Source of the DNA: Georgenia muralis
GTDB taxonomy: Bacteria > Actinomycetota > Actinomycetes > Actinomycetales > Actinomycetaceae
Assembly: GCF_003814705.1 (NCBI RefSeq)
Contig: NZ_RKRA01000001.1
Span: 2,356,001 to 2,420,000, forward strand
Reading direction: 5' to 3'
DNA: 64,000 bases
Shown here: one piece after another, positions 17,432 to 25,654 of the stretch
Numbering within the stretch: position 1 is the stretch's first letter
Layout: each line of letters opens with the position of its first letter
Notes under the pieces: model-generated
What the model was told of the DNA's origin: nothing
The model's input: the letters and a program-made list of their open reading frames with translations, nothing else
The model's database searches: none
Program-made: the position numbers and the translations under genes

Positions 17432-19012
17432 GTGATCCAGCCGGTCCTGCCCGAGATCGTCGTCCTGGACGAGTCGCTCTCCGACCCCGCCGCGTCCTGG
17501 CGTGCCCTGGGCGCAGAGGTGCTCGGTGTCGTCCGGGACACCTCCGGGACGGTCGACGACGCCGCAGACCTGTACGGGGTCGACCTCGCCAGGGACGCCG
17601 ACTCCCTCGAGGGCGACGGCGGCGCGAGCGCCGTGGTGACCCTTCTCCACCTGCGTGGTGGCGGCGCCGCGCCGTGGGAGGGTCTCCCGGGCCGGGTCGT
17701 CCTGCTCGGCGAGGGCGACGGCGGCGCCGACGACGCCCGGCGGGCGGGGTTGGCGCTGGGCCGGGCCGCGACCGGCCGGGACACCGTCGTGCTCGTGCTC
17801 CCACCGGGGGCGGGCGAGGACCGGCTCCAGGCCCTCGCGGAGGGCTTCCTCCTCGCCTCGTTCCGCATGCCCCGCACCGCGCGCGAGCCCGACGGCAAGC
17901 CACCCGCGCGCCGGCTGGTCCTGCTCACCCGCGGTGGCGCCACGGCGGACGCGCTGGCCCGTGCGCGCACGGGGGTCGAGGCCACGCTCCTCACCCGCGT
18001 GCTGGCAGCCACGCCGTCGTCGACGAAGAACCCCGGCTGGCTCGCCGACCAGGTCCTCGAGCTCGCCTCGGCGGTCTCCGCCGAGGTCCCTGCCGGCACG
18101 GGCACGCTGAGCGCGCAGGTCCGCGACGAGGACTGGCTGGAGCGGCACGGGTTCGGCGCCGTCCTGGCCGTCGGCGCCGCCTCCGTCACCCCGCCGCGGC
18201 TGGTCACCCTGACGTGGGAGCCCGCCGCCGACGACGCCCCCGTCGTCGCGCTGGTGGGCAAGGGCATCACCTTCGACACCGGCGGCATCTCGATCAAGCC
18301 CCGCGAGGCCATGGTGCCCATGAAGACCGACATGGCCGGCGCGGCTGCGGTCCTGGCGGCCGTCCTCGGCGCCGCACGCCTGGCGCTGCCCGTGCGGGCG
18401 ACCGCGGTCCTGCCGCTCGCGGAGAACGCCGTCGGCGGGGCGGCCTACCGCCCCGGGGACGTCGTGCGCACCTACGACGGCACCACGGTGGAGATCTCCA
18501 ACACCGACGCCGAGGGCCGGATGGTCCTGGCCGACGCCCTCGCGTGGGCCGTCGAGCAGCTGGCGCCCGACGTCGTCGTCGACGTCGCGACGCTCACCGG
18601 TGCCGCCAGCCAGGGTCTGGGCCGCGGCCACGCCGCCCTCTACGCCACCGACGACGGCCTCGCGGCGGACCTGCTGGCCGCCGGCGGCCGGGCCGGCGAG
18701 CCCGCGTGGCGGATGCCGCTCGTGGCGGACTACCGCCCGGCGCTGGACTCCGACGTCGCGGACGTCGCCCACGCGGTGCGTGACCCGCACGTGGGTGGGG
18801 GGTCCATCACCGCGGCCCTGTTCCTCCAGCGGTTCGCCGCCGACGTGCCCTGGGCGCACCTGGACATCGCCGGGGCCGGCCGTGCGGGCAGCAAGCAGGG
18901 CGAGGTCCCGGCCAACGGGCCCACCGGGTACGGCGCGCGCCTGCTGGTGGAGTACCTGCGGGCGGTCGGCTCAGCGGCGCACGGCGACGAGCAGCCCGTC
19001 CCCGCTCGGTAG
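17432..19012 (+). CDS. pepA: Leucyl aminopeptidase (M17)
   Basis: A 526-residue cytosolic dizinc aminopeptidase. The N-terminal regulatory domain (to about 190) is weakly conserved; the catalytic domain carries VGKGITFDTGGISIKP, the metal-binding MKTDMAGAAAV, and the signature NTDAEGRMVLADAL, all intact. The C-terminal DIAGAGRAG and PTGYGARLLVEYL complete the family pattern. The GTG start at 17432 follows AAAGGACG at good spacing. Its 3' end overlaps the convergent methyltransferase gene by 42 nt. Confidence 0.94.
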   Translation: MIQPVLPEIVVLDESLSDPAASWRALGAEVLGVVRDTSGTVDDAADLYGVDLARDADSLEGDGGASAVVTLLHLRGGGAAPWEGLPGRVVLLGEGDGGADDARRAGLALGRAATGRDTVVLVLPPGAGEDRLQALAEGFLLASFRMPRTAREPDGKPPARRLVLLTRGGATADALARARTGVEATLLTRVLAATPSSTKNPGWLADQVLELASAVSAEVPAGTGTLSAQVRDEDWLERHGFGAVLAVGAASVTPPRLVTLTWEPAADDAPVVALVGKGITFDTGGISIKPREAMVPMKTDMAGAAAVLAAVLGAARLALPVRATAVLPLAENAVGGAAYRPGDVVRTYDGTTVEISNTDAEGRMVLADALAWAVEQLAPDVVVDVATLTGAASQGLGRGHAALYATDDGLAADLLAAGGRAGEPAWRMPLVADYRPALDSDVADVAHAVRDPHVGGGSITAALFLQRFAADVPWAHLDIAGAGRAGSKQGEVPANGPTGYGARLLVEYLRAVGSAAHGDEQPVPAR

Positions 19013-19558
19013 CAGGGCCGGGACGAGACGCTCGTCCTCGCGCACCCTGCGGCCGAGCTCGCGCACGGCGACGGTCGCCTCGTCGCGGCGGGCGGGGTCG
19101 GCGACCCGGTCGTGCCACAGGGCGGCGTTGACGGCGAGCACCCCGCCGCGCCGCAGGAGCCGGACGGCCTGCTCGACGTCCTCGGCGGCCTCGGCCGGGT
19201 CGCCGTCGAGGACGACCATGTCGTAGGCGCCGTCGGCGAGCCGGGGGAGGACTTCCAGCGCCCGGCCGGCGATGAGCCGGGTGCGGGCGGGCCGGTGGCC
19301 CGCGGCGGCGAAGGCCTCCCGGGCGGCGCGCTGGTGCTCGGTCTCCCGGTCGATCGTCGTCAGGACGCCGTCGTCGCTCATCCCCGCCAGCAGCCACAGG
19401 CCCGAGACGCCGGTGCCGGTGCCCACCTCGGCGACCGAGCGGGCCTGGCAGGCCGCGGCCAGCAGCCGCAGCGCCGCACCGGTGCCGGCGTGGACGGGCG
19501 TGACGCCGAGCTCCTCGGCGCGCATCCGGGCCTCACGTGCCGGCTCGTCCTCGGGCAC
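18971..19558 (-). CDS. O-methyltransferase (class I SAM-dependent, Rv1220c-like); true start uncertain
   Basis: From GTG 19558 the protein has 195 residues with [15 protein letters not shown] (SAM motif I), [10 protein letters not shown] (ribose-binding acidic residue) and DMVVLDGDP (motif IV). This is the caffeoyl-CoA/catechol O-methyltransferase type; the acceptor is unknown. The open frame and clear homology run on upstream: codons to about 19606 read [15 protein letters not shown], which matches the substrate-cap region of Rv1220c. No ATG, GTG or TTG is in frame there before the stop at 19741; only CTG 19615 or, behind GGAGG at 19613-19609, ATC codons are available. It is divergent from sigE, as in mycobacteria, and tail-to-tail with pepA. 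Confidence 0.85.
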   Translation of the reverse strand: MPEDEPAREARMRAEELGVTPVHAGTGAALRLLAAACQARSVAEVGTGTGVSGLWLLAGMSDDGVLTTIDRETEHQRAAREAFAAAGHRPARTRLIAGRALEVLPRLADGAYDMVVLDGDPAEAAEDVEQAVRLLRRGGVLAVNAALWHDRVADPARRDEATVAVRELGRRVREDERLVPALLPSGDGLLVAVRR

Positions 19559-19777
19559 GAACTCCTCGGTGTACGCCCAGGACAGGGCCTTGTCGGCGGT
19601 GATGATGGCCTCCAGGGAGCTCGGCGGCCGGTGGCCGCGGGTGGGACGTGCCGATGCTACCGGTGCGGCGCCGCCGCAGGTGGGAGCTCGGCGGTCCCGC
19701 CGTCCGCGCCCTTCCCAGGCGGCTTCCAGGTTCGGTCCCTAGCATGGACGTTCACGCAGACGCGAGACGAGGACGAG

Positions 19778-20443
19778 ATGCCCGACGCCGGCCTGACCGC
19801 AGGTCAGCCGCAGCCCCGGCCCACCGGTGTGACCGGCCCCGGCGACCCAGGGGCGGACGACCGTGCCACCACCACTGACGAGCTGCCGGTGTGGGCGCCG
19901 CCGAGCTGGGAGCAGATCGTCACCGAGCACTCCCCGCGCGTGTACCGGCTCGCCTACCGCCTCACGGGCAACCGCGCCGACGCCGAGGACCTCACCCAGG
20001 AGACCTTCGTGCGGGTGTTCCGGTCCCTGCACAGCTACCAGCCCGGCAACTTCGACGGCTGGCTGCACCGCATCACCACCAACCTCTTCCTCGACCAGGC
20101 CCGTCGGCGCTCGCGGCTGCGCCTGGACCCGATCGGTGAGGCCACCGAGCGGCTGCCCGCCGCCCGGGACACCGACGAGCCCGAGCGGGGCTTCGAGCAC
20201 GCGCACCTCGACCTGGACGTCCAGGCCGCCCTGGACGCGCTGCCGCCGCGGTACCGGGCCGCCGTCGTGCTGTGCGACATCGAGGGCTTGTCCTACGAGG
20301 AGATCGCGGCGACCCTGGACATCAAGATGGGGACCGTGCGCTCACGCATCCACCGTGCCCGCGCCATGCTGCGCGAGCAGCTCGAGCACCGCCGCCCGGC
20401 CGGGGCGACGGCACCGCAGCCCGTGAGCGCGGGAAGGGCGTGA
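19778..20443 (+). CDS. sigE: ECF RNA polymerase sigma factor SigE
   Basis: A 221-residue group IV sigma factor. A polar 50-residue N-terminus precedes region 2 ([32 protein letters not shown], with the DLTQETF core-binding motif), then a linker, and region 4 ([44 protein letters not shown]) for -35 recognition. The gene order with the following zinc anti-sigma factor and HtrA identifies it as the SigE envelope-stress type of M. tuberculosis (Rv1221-Rv1223). ATG 19778 follows GAGACGAGGACGAG. It shares one base with the anti-sigma gene (TGATG). Confidence 0.93.
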   Translation: MPDAGLTAGQPQPRPTGVTGPGDPGADDRATTTDELPVWAPPSWEQIVTEHSPRVYRLAYRLTGNRADAEDLTQETFVRVFRSLHSYQPGNFDGWLHRITTNLFLDQARRRSRLRLDPIGEATERLPAARDTDEPERGFEHAHLDLDVQAALDALPPRYRAAVVLCDIEGLSYEEIAATLDIKMGTVRSRIHRARAMLREQLEHRRPAGATAPQPVSAGRA

Positions 20444-21348
20444 TGGCGCACCTCGGTGACGACGTGAGCGCACTGGTCGACGGCCAGCTCCCCCACGAGC
20501 GTGCCGAGGCGGCCCTGGCCCACCTCGTCAACTGCGAGCTGTGCGCGGCCCAGGTCGCCGTCGAACGGGCCTCCCGGCGGCACCTGTCCTCCGCCTGCGA
20601 CGTGCGCCCCAGCCCCGAGCTCACCGACCGGCTCATGGCCCTGGCCCGGGACGTCCCGGAGGCGCCCCAGGGCGTGCGGGCCGCCGCCGGCCGGGCGTGG
20701 GCACCGCTGGCCAGCGGGCGGACCCGCCGCCGGCTGGCGCTGCGGTCCACCGCGGTCCTCGCGGGGGCCGCCGGCGCCCTCGTCGTGGTGGGGACGCTCG
20801 CCGAGCGCACGGGGGACCCGGCCGCGATGCTCGCCCGCTTCGCCGGGCCGGAGCGGCACGAGACCGAGCTGGTCGTCTCCGCCGACACCCTCACCGCCAG
20901 CGCCGGCGGCACCACCGCGGCGGCGCTGACCTGGCTCGGCGAGCACGGCTGGGCGCCGCCCGTGGCGCTCCCCGAGGACGCCAGGATCACCTCCGTCACC
21001 GCCGTGGAGGGCCGCAGCGGCGAGGAGGTCCTGGAGCTGAGCGTCGTGCTCGACGGCCACCCGGTGGACGTGCTGCAGCAGCAGGCGGTGCTCGACCCGG
21101 ACTCGCTCACTGGCCTCAGCGTGGTCGACGGCGAGAACGTCTTCGAGCTGCCCGGGTCCGGTACCCGCCTGGTGCTCCAGAGCGGCGACGTCACCGTCCT
21201 GGTCTCCGCCCCCGACGACCCTGCCCTCGCCCGCGCCGTCGCCGCCGCCTTCCCCGCCACCGAGCCCGGCGCCGGGATGGGGGACCGACTCGGTCGCGGC
21301 TGGCATACGATCGTCGCCTGGACGGACCTCCTGGTCGACGCGCCGTGA
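20443..21348 (+). CDS. rseA: Zinc-binding anti-sigma factor for SigE
   Basis: A 301-residue protein with an N-terminal ZAS domain (HLVNCELCAAQ, the HxxxCxxC zinc motif, about residues 28-35) that should hold SigE inactive, a single membrane-spanning segment near residues 103-120 (STAVLAGAAGALVVVGTLA), and an extracytoplasmic domain of about 180 residues. M. tuberculosis RseA (Rv1222) is much shorter and is not a classical transmembrane anti-sigma factor; here the architecture resembles sensors that are cleaved in the membrane. The start overlaps the sigE stop, ensuring coupled synthesis. The function of the external domain is unknown. Confidence 0.85.
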   Translation: MAHLGDDVSALVDGQLPHERAEAALAHLVNCELCAAQVAVERASRRHLSSACDVRPSPELTDRLMALARDVPEAPQGVRAAAGRAWAPLASGRTRRRLALRSTAVLAGAAGALVVVGTLAERTGDPAAMLARFAGPERHETELVVSADTLTASAGGTTAAALTWLGEHGWAPPVALPEDARITSVTAVEGRSGEEVLELSVVLDGHPVDVLQQQAVLDPDSLTGLSVVDGENVFELPGSGTRLVLQSGDVTVLVSAPDDPALARAVAAAFPATEPGAGMGDRLGRGWHTIVAWTDLLVDAP

Positions 21349-21377
21349 CCCCGCCCGCCGGGACGGAAGGAACTCCC

Positions 21378-23162
21378 ATGGACGAGGAACCCCCGGGCCG
21401 GGATACCGGGGCACCCGCGGGCGCGTCGCCGTACGACTACGAGGCCACCCCGGCGCCGCGCCCCGAGCCCTACCACCGGGTGGGCCACGGTGACGCGGCG
21501 CCGGGCGGGCCCGCGCTCGACCGGGACGACGCCGCCGGACGGCGGTTCGGGGCCCGCTGGCGGCGACGCCGGACGAGCGCCCACGCGGGCGAGGACGGAT
21601 CGCCGCGCCGCGCCGCGCCCACCTCCTGGCCCGCCCCGCCGCCGTCGGACGCCGGACCGGTTCGCCCCCCGTCCTACCCGCCGCCCCGGGCGTTCGGCCC
21701 GGCGCCGGCCGCCGGACCGGGCACCCGGCCGGCCGAGACGTCTGGCTGGACCCTCGGCCACCCCGGCGGCCCGCTGGACGAGACACCCGGCCGCGGCGGC
21801 GCCTCGCTGGACGTGGCCCGGCACGCCGCCACCACCGCCGGTCCGGCCGGACCGTGGGGGCGCCCGGAGGGTGAGCCGGCCACGAGCCGGGGCGTGCCGT
21901 GGACGAGCGGCCCCGCCGCGACGCAGGACGCCGGTCCCTGGCGACGACCTGGCTCGGCCGAGCCCGGCGGGCCCGGTGCGGCCCCGCCCCAGGACGGCGT
22001 CGCCACGATCTTCGCGCCATCGCCGGAGGCCGCGGGCTGGGCCCGGTACGGACCCGCCGAGCCCGAGCCGGAGCGGCAGCGCCGCGGCGTCGCCCGCGGG
22101 GTCGTCGTGCTCCTCGTCCTGCTGGCACTCGTCACCGGGATGCTGCTCGGCGCGCTGGGGGCCCGGTCCTTCCTCGACGTCGGGACCGCCGGCGCGTCCG
22201 CCACGCTGCCCGTCTCCTCCGGTGCCGGGGCGGACCGGGCGCCGGAGTCGGTCGCCGGCATCGCCGAGCAGGTCCTGCCCTCGACCGTCTACATCGAGGC
22301 GCAGGGCGGAGGGCAGGCGAGCTCCGGCACGGGCATGGTGCTACGCGAGGACGGCTACCTCGTCACCAACAACCACGTCATCGAGGTCGCGGCGGACGGC
22401 GGCAGCGTCGTCGTCGTCTTCCCCGACGGGGCGCAGGAGGCGGCCGAGATCGTCGGTCGAACCTCCGACTACGACCTCGCCGTCCTGCGGGTGGAGCGCA
22501 CGGGCCTCATCCCGCTGGTCCTGGCGGACTCGGACTCGATCGCCGTGGGGGACCCCGTCATCGCGGTCGGCGCGCCCCTCGGCCTGGAGGGCACGGTCAC
22601 CACCGGCATCGTCAGCGCGCTCAACAGGCCCGTCCGCGCGGGGAGCACCGCGCAGACCTTCATCAACGCCATCCAGACCGACGCCGCCATCAACCCCGGC
22701 AACTCGGGCGGGCCGCTCGTCGACGCCGCCGGCCAGGTCATCGGCATCAACAGCGCCATTGCCCAGACCCCGGGGGCTTCGCAGGCCACCGGGAGCATCG
22801 GCCTCGGCTTCGCGATCCCCGCCAACCAGGTCCGGCGCACCGCCGAGCAGCTCATCGCCACCGGGCGGGCCACCTACCCGATCATCGGCGTCGCGCTCGA
22901 CACCCGGTACTCCGGTGAGGGCGTGCAGGTGATGACCGACGACGACGGCGACACCGAGGCCGTCACCTCCGGCGGGCCCGGCGCCGTGGCCGGTATCGAG
23001 CCGGGCGACGTCATCCTCGCCATCGACGGTCGCCCGGTCACCGATCCCGACGAGCTCATCGTGGCCATCCGGTCCCGCGCCCCGGGCGAGACGGTGACGC
23101 TCCTGGTCAGGCGCGGTGCGGACGAGCGGGAGGTCGACGTCGTCCTGGGGGAGGGGCCGTGA
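21378..23162 (+). CDS. htrA: HtrA/DegP-type serine protease with PDZ domain
   Basis: A 594-residue membrane-anchored protease. Residues 1-235 form a cytoplasmic disordered tail rich in Pro, Gly and Arg; one helix (about 238-262, VVVLLVLLALVTGMLLGAL) crosses the membrane; the trypsin-like domain outside has His333 (TNNHVIEV), Asp366 (SDYDLAVL) and Ser443 (GNSGGPL); a PDZ domain occupies about 520-590 (GIEPGDVILAIDGRPV). ATG 21378 follows GACGGAAGGAA. It lies 29 nt after the anti-sigma gene in the sigE operon and would degrade or refold damaged exported proteins under envelope stress. Confidence 0.93.
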   Translation: MDEEPPGRDTGAPAGASPYDYEATPAPRPEPYHRVGHGDAAPGGPALDRDDAAGRRFGARWRRRRTSAHAGEDGSPRRAAPTSWPAPPPSDAGPVRPPSYPPPRAFGPAPAAGPGTRPAETSGWTLGHPGGPLDETPGRGGASLDVARHAATTAGPAGPWGRPEGEPATSRGVPWTSGPAATQDAGPWRRPGSAEPGGPGAAPPQDGVATIFAPSPEAAGWARYGPAEPEPERQRRGVARGVVVLLVLLALVTGMLLGALGARSFLDVGTAGASATLPVSSGAGADRAPESVAGIAEQVLPSTVYIEAQGGGQASSGTGMVLREDGYLVTNNHVIEVAADGGSVVVVFPDGAQEAAEIVGRTSDYDLAVLRVERTGLIPLVLADSDSIAVGDPVIAVGAPLGLEGTVTTGIVSALNRPVRAGSTAQTFINAIQTDAAINPGNSGGPLVDAAGQVIGINSAIAQTPGASQATGSIGLGFAIPANQVRRTAEQLIATGRATYPIIGVALDTRYSGEGVQVMTDDDGDTEAVTSGGPGAVAGIEPGDVILAIDGRPVTDPDELIVAIRSRAPGETVTLLVRRGADEREVDVVLGEGP

Positions 23163-23207
23163 CCGACGGCGCCCGCCGGGGCGGTGCCCGCCCCGTATCC
23201 TGACGCC

Positions 23208-23777
23208 GTGGGTATCAACGGAGGCGAGTGGATCGTCCTCATCGTGCTCGCCTTCCTGCTCATCGGGCCCGAGCGGCTGCCCGAGGTCGCCCAGCAGCTC
23301 GGCCGGCTCACCCGCGAGCTCAAGCACCTCGCCACCGGGGCCAAGGAGAAGGTGCGCGAGGAGCTCGGTCCCGAGATGGACGACCTCGCCGTCTTCGACC
23401 CCCGCCAGTACGACCCGCGCCGGATCGTGCGCGAGGCCCTCATGGAGGACGAACCGCCTGCGGCGGTGCGTCCGGCCCGCCCGCCCGCCGCGCGACGTCG
23501 GCCCGCCCCCCGGACCGTGACACCCTCCACCGGCACCGCCGCAGCGGGCGCCGTCGCCGGTGCGATGGGCGCCGCGGCAGCCGTCGGGGCAGGCGCCGGG
23601 GCGGTCGCGGGACCCGGGGCCGGTGTCGTCCCGCCGGCGGGCACCCGGCCCCAGCCCCCGGACGGTCCGGCGAGCGGGTCGGCGGAAGGTCCGGCGACCG
23701 GCGACGGCGTCGGGGCGGTGCCTGAGGGGGCCGACCCGGCGGCCTACGTCGTCCCGTTCGACGACGAGGCCACCTGA
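23208..23777 (+). CDS. tatB: Twin-arginine translocase subunit TatB
   Basis: A 189-residue protein. The GTG at 23208 gives the expected short N-terminus MGINGGE followed by one membrane helix (about 8-23, WIVLIVLAFLLIGPERLP) with the conserved GPERLPEVAQQLGRL hinge and amphipathic helix. The rest is a long Ala/Pro/Gly-rich cytoplasmic tail typical of actinobacterial TatB. It would form the TatBC receptor for folded proteins with RR signal peptides; tatC and tatA are not in this window. htrA-tatB order equals Rv1223-Rv1224. Confidence 0.9.
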   Translation: MGINGGEWIVLIVLAFLLIGPERLPEVAQQLGRLTRELKHLATGAKEKVREELGPEMDDLAVFDPRQYDPRRIVREALMEDEPPAAVRPARPPAARRRPAPRTVTPSTGTAAAGAVAGAMGAAAAVGAGAGAVAGPGAGVVPPAGTRPQPPDGPASGSAEGPATGDGVGAVPEGADPAAYVVPFDDEAT

Positions 23778-23804
23778 GCCAGGTCCGGCGACGCCGCGCC
23801 GGGC

Positions 23805-24938
23805 TCAGCGACCCAGCGGGCTGATCCCCAGCGAGCGGCCCGCCAGGCCGCGGGCGCGGTGCGACAGCGACCGCGCGAGACCGCGCAGCGCCTCGGCCGC
23901 GGGGCTGGTGCCGTCACGCAGGACCAGGGGCAGACCGTCGTCGCCGGCCTCGCGCAGCTCCTGGTCGAGCGGGACCTGCGCGAGCAGCGGGACCGGGTAG
24001 CCCAGTGCCGTGCCGAGCTCGGACGAGACGCGCTCGCCGCCGCCGGAGCCGAAGATCTCCAGGCGGGAGCCGTCGGGCTGCTCCAGCCACGACATGTTCT
24101 CCACGACCCCGACGACGTGCTGGTGCGTCTGCTCGGCGATGATCCCGGCACGCTGGGCCACCTCCGCGGCGGCCACCTGCGGTGTCGTGACCACGAGCAC
24201 CTCGGAGCTCGGGAGCATCTGCGCGACGGAGATGGCGATGTCGCCGGTCCCGGGCGGCAGGTCGAGGAGCAGCACGTCCAGGTCGCCCCAGAAGACGTCG
24301 GCCAGGAACTGCTGCAGCGCGCGGTGGAGCATGGGCCCGCGCCACACCACCGGCCGGCCGTTCTGGGTGAACATCCCGATGGAGATGACTTTCACGTCGT
24401 GCGCGACCGGCGGCAGGATCATGTCGTCGACCTTCGTCGGCGGGTACGTCACACCGAGCATGCGCGGGATCGAGAAGCCGTAGATGTCGGCGTCGACCAC
24501 GCCGACCTTGAGGCCGTCCGCCGCCATCGCCGCCGCGAGGTTGGCCGTCACCGAGGACTTGCCCACCCCGCCCTTGCCGGAGGTGACGGCGTACACGCGC
24601 GTGAGGGAACCGGGCTGGGCGAACGGGATGACCGGCTCGGCCTCACCGCCGCGGAGCTGGGAGCGCAGGGCCTTGCGCTGCTCCTCGGTCATGACCCCCA
24701 TCTCGACGCGTACCGCGCTCACACCGTCCATGGCGCCGACGACGTTGGTGACGTCGCGGGTGATGGTGTCCTTCAGCGGGCAGCCGGCCGTGGTGAGGTC
24801 GACCCCGACGACGACGAGACCGCCGGGTTCGACCTCCACGGAGCGGACCATGTTCAGCTCGGTGATCGGGCGGCGGATCTCGGGGTCCAGGACGTTCCCG
24901 AGCTCGGCCTGAACGGCCTCGACGGTGGGTGCACTCAT
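23805..24938 (-). CDS. mrp: Mrp/ApbC-type iron-sulfur cluster carrier ATPase
   Basis: A 377-residue P-loop ATPase of the Mrp/NBP35 family that loads Fe-S clusters on target apoproteins. The N-terminal MIP18-like (DUF59) domain covers about 1-100 (NVLDPEIRRPITELNMV, LTTAGCPLKDTI). The ATPase domain has the deviant Walker A SGKGGVGKSSV, switch DADIYGFSIPRML, and LLLDLPPGTGD. ATG 24938 matches family N-termini although GGAGGG is only two bases upstream; ATG 24947 is in frame and would add MEG. Tail-to-tail with tatB, 27 nt apart; same block in M. tuberculosis (Rv1229c). Confidence 0.92.
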   Translation of the reverse strand: MSAPTVEAVQAELGNVLDPEIRRPITELNMVRSVEVEPGGLVVVGVDLTTAGCPLKDTITRDVTNVVGAMDGVSAVRVEMGVMTEEQRKALRSQLRGGEAEPVIPFAQPGSLTRVYAVTSGKGGVGKSSVTANLAAAMAADGLKVGVVDADIYGFSIPRMLGVTYPPTKVDDMILPPVAHDVKVISIGMFTQNGRPVVWRGPMLHRALQQFLADVFWGDLDVLLLDLPPGTGDIAISVAQMLPSSEVLVVTTPQVAAAEVAQRAGIIAEQTHQHVVGVVENMSWLEQPDGSRLEIFGSGGGERVSSELGTALGYPVPLLAQVPLDQELREAGDDGLPLVLRDGTSPAAEALRGLARSLSHRARGLAGRSLGISPLGR

Positions 24939-25003
24939 GCCCTCCATCGTAGGCCGCCCGGGACCCCACCCTCGTCGGCCCTCGGTCGCCCCCGCCGACG
25001 GTC

Positions 25004-25654
25004 TCAGTCGCCGCCCGGCCCGACGCCGGCCGGCCCGGCGGCGCCGGGCCCGGGTGCGTCCGGGGACGAGGCCGACGGGCGGGGGCCCTTGCCCTTGCCG
25101 CCCTTGCCCTTCGGGCGGGCGCCCGCGCGCTCGACGGTGCGCTCCATGTCGGAGAGCTCCTGCTCGAGCTCGCGGATGCGCAGCTCGCGCTCCTCGACGA
25201 TGTCCTCGAGCAGCCCCCGCAGCTCCGAGCGCACGAAGTCGCGGGTGGCGACCTCGTTCATCGCCAGCCGCAGGGCCGCCATCTCGCGGGCGAGGTACTC
25301 GGTGTCGGCGAGGTTGCGCTCGGCGCGCTGCCGGTCCTGCTCGGCCGCGACCCGGTCGCGGTCGTCCTGGCGGTTCTGGGCGAGGAGGATCAGCGGGGCG
25401 GCGTAGGACGCCTGCAGCGACAGCATGAGGGTCAGGGCGGTGAAGCCCAGGGCGGCGGAGTCGAACTGCAGCGGCACCGGTCCCCAGGTGTTCCACGCGA
25501 GCCAGATCGCGACGAACGCGCTGAGGTAGACGAGGAACCGCGGGGTGCCCATGAACCGGGCGATCGACTCCGAGGTGCGCCCGAAGAACTCGGGGTCCAC
25601 GCGCGGGCGCCACCGCCGGCGTGCCTCGAGGGGGGTGTCGAGGCGCTCAGCCAT
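25004..25654 (-). CDS. DUF1003 membrane protein
   Basis: A 216-residue protein of the DUF1003 family. It has a pair of membrane helices (about 40-60, FLVYLSAFVAIWLAWNTW, and 72-95, LGFTALTLMLSLQASYAAPLILL), the family signature around the second helix, then a long charged coiled-coil (about 95-170) and a Gly/Lys/Pro-rich tail. It starts inside the 3' end of the MgtE_N/CBS gene (8-nt overlap), so both proteins are made together. Function unknown; the same pair occurs as Rv1231c-Rv1232c in M. tuberculosis. Confidence 0.85.
   Translation of the reverse strand: MAERLDTPLEARRRWRPRVDPEFFGRTSESIARFMGTPRFLVYLSAFVAIWLAWNTWGPVPLQFDSAALGFTALTLMLSLQASYAAPLILLAQNRQDDRDRVAAEQDRQRAERNLADTEYLAREMAALRLAMNEVATRDFVRSELRGLLEDIVEERELRIRELEQELSDMERTVERAGARPKGKGGKGKGPRPSASSPDAPGPGAAGPAGVGPGGD

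Noticed and set aside
19533-19745. Small minus-strand gene overlapping the methyltransferase start
   Set aside because: A different frame from the methyltransferase, Arg/Pro-rich and without recognisable sequence; typical out-of-frame opening in GC-rich DNA.
20541-21377. HtrA start upstream of 21378 (open frame to 20541)
   Set aside because: This would overlap most of the anti-sigma factor gene; ATG 21378 has a proper ribosome binding site.
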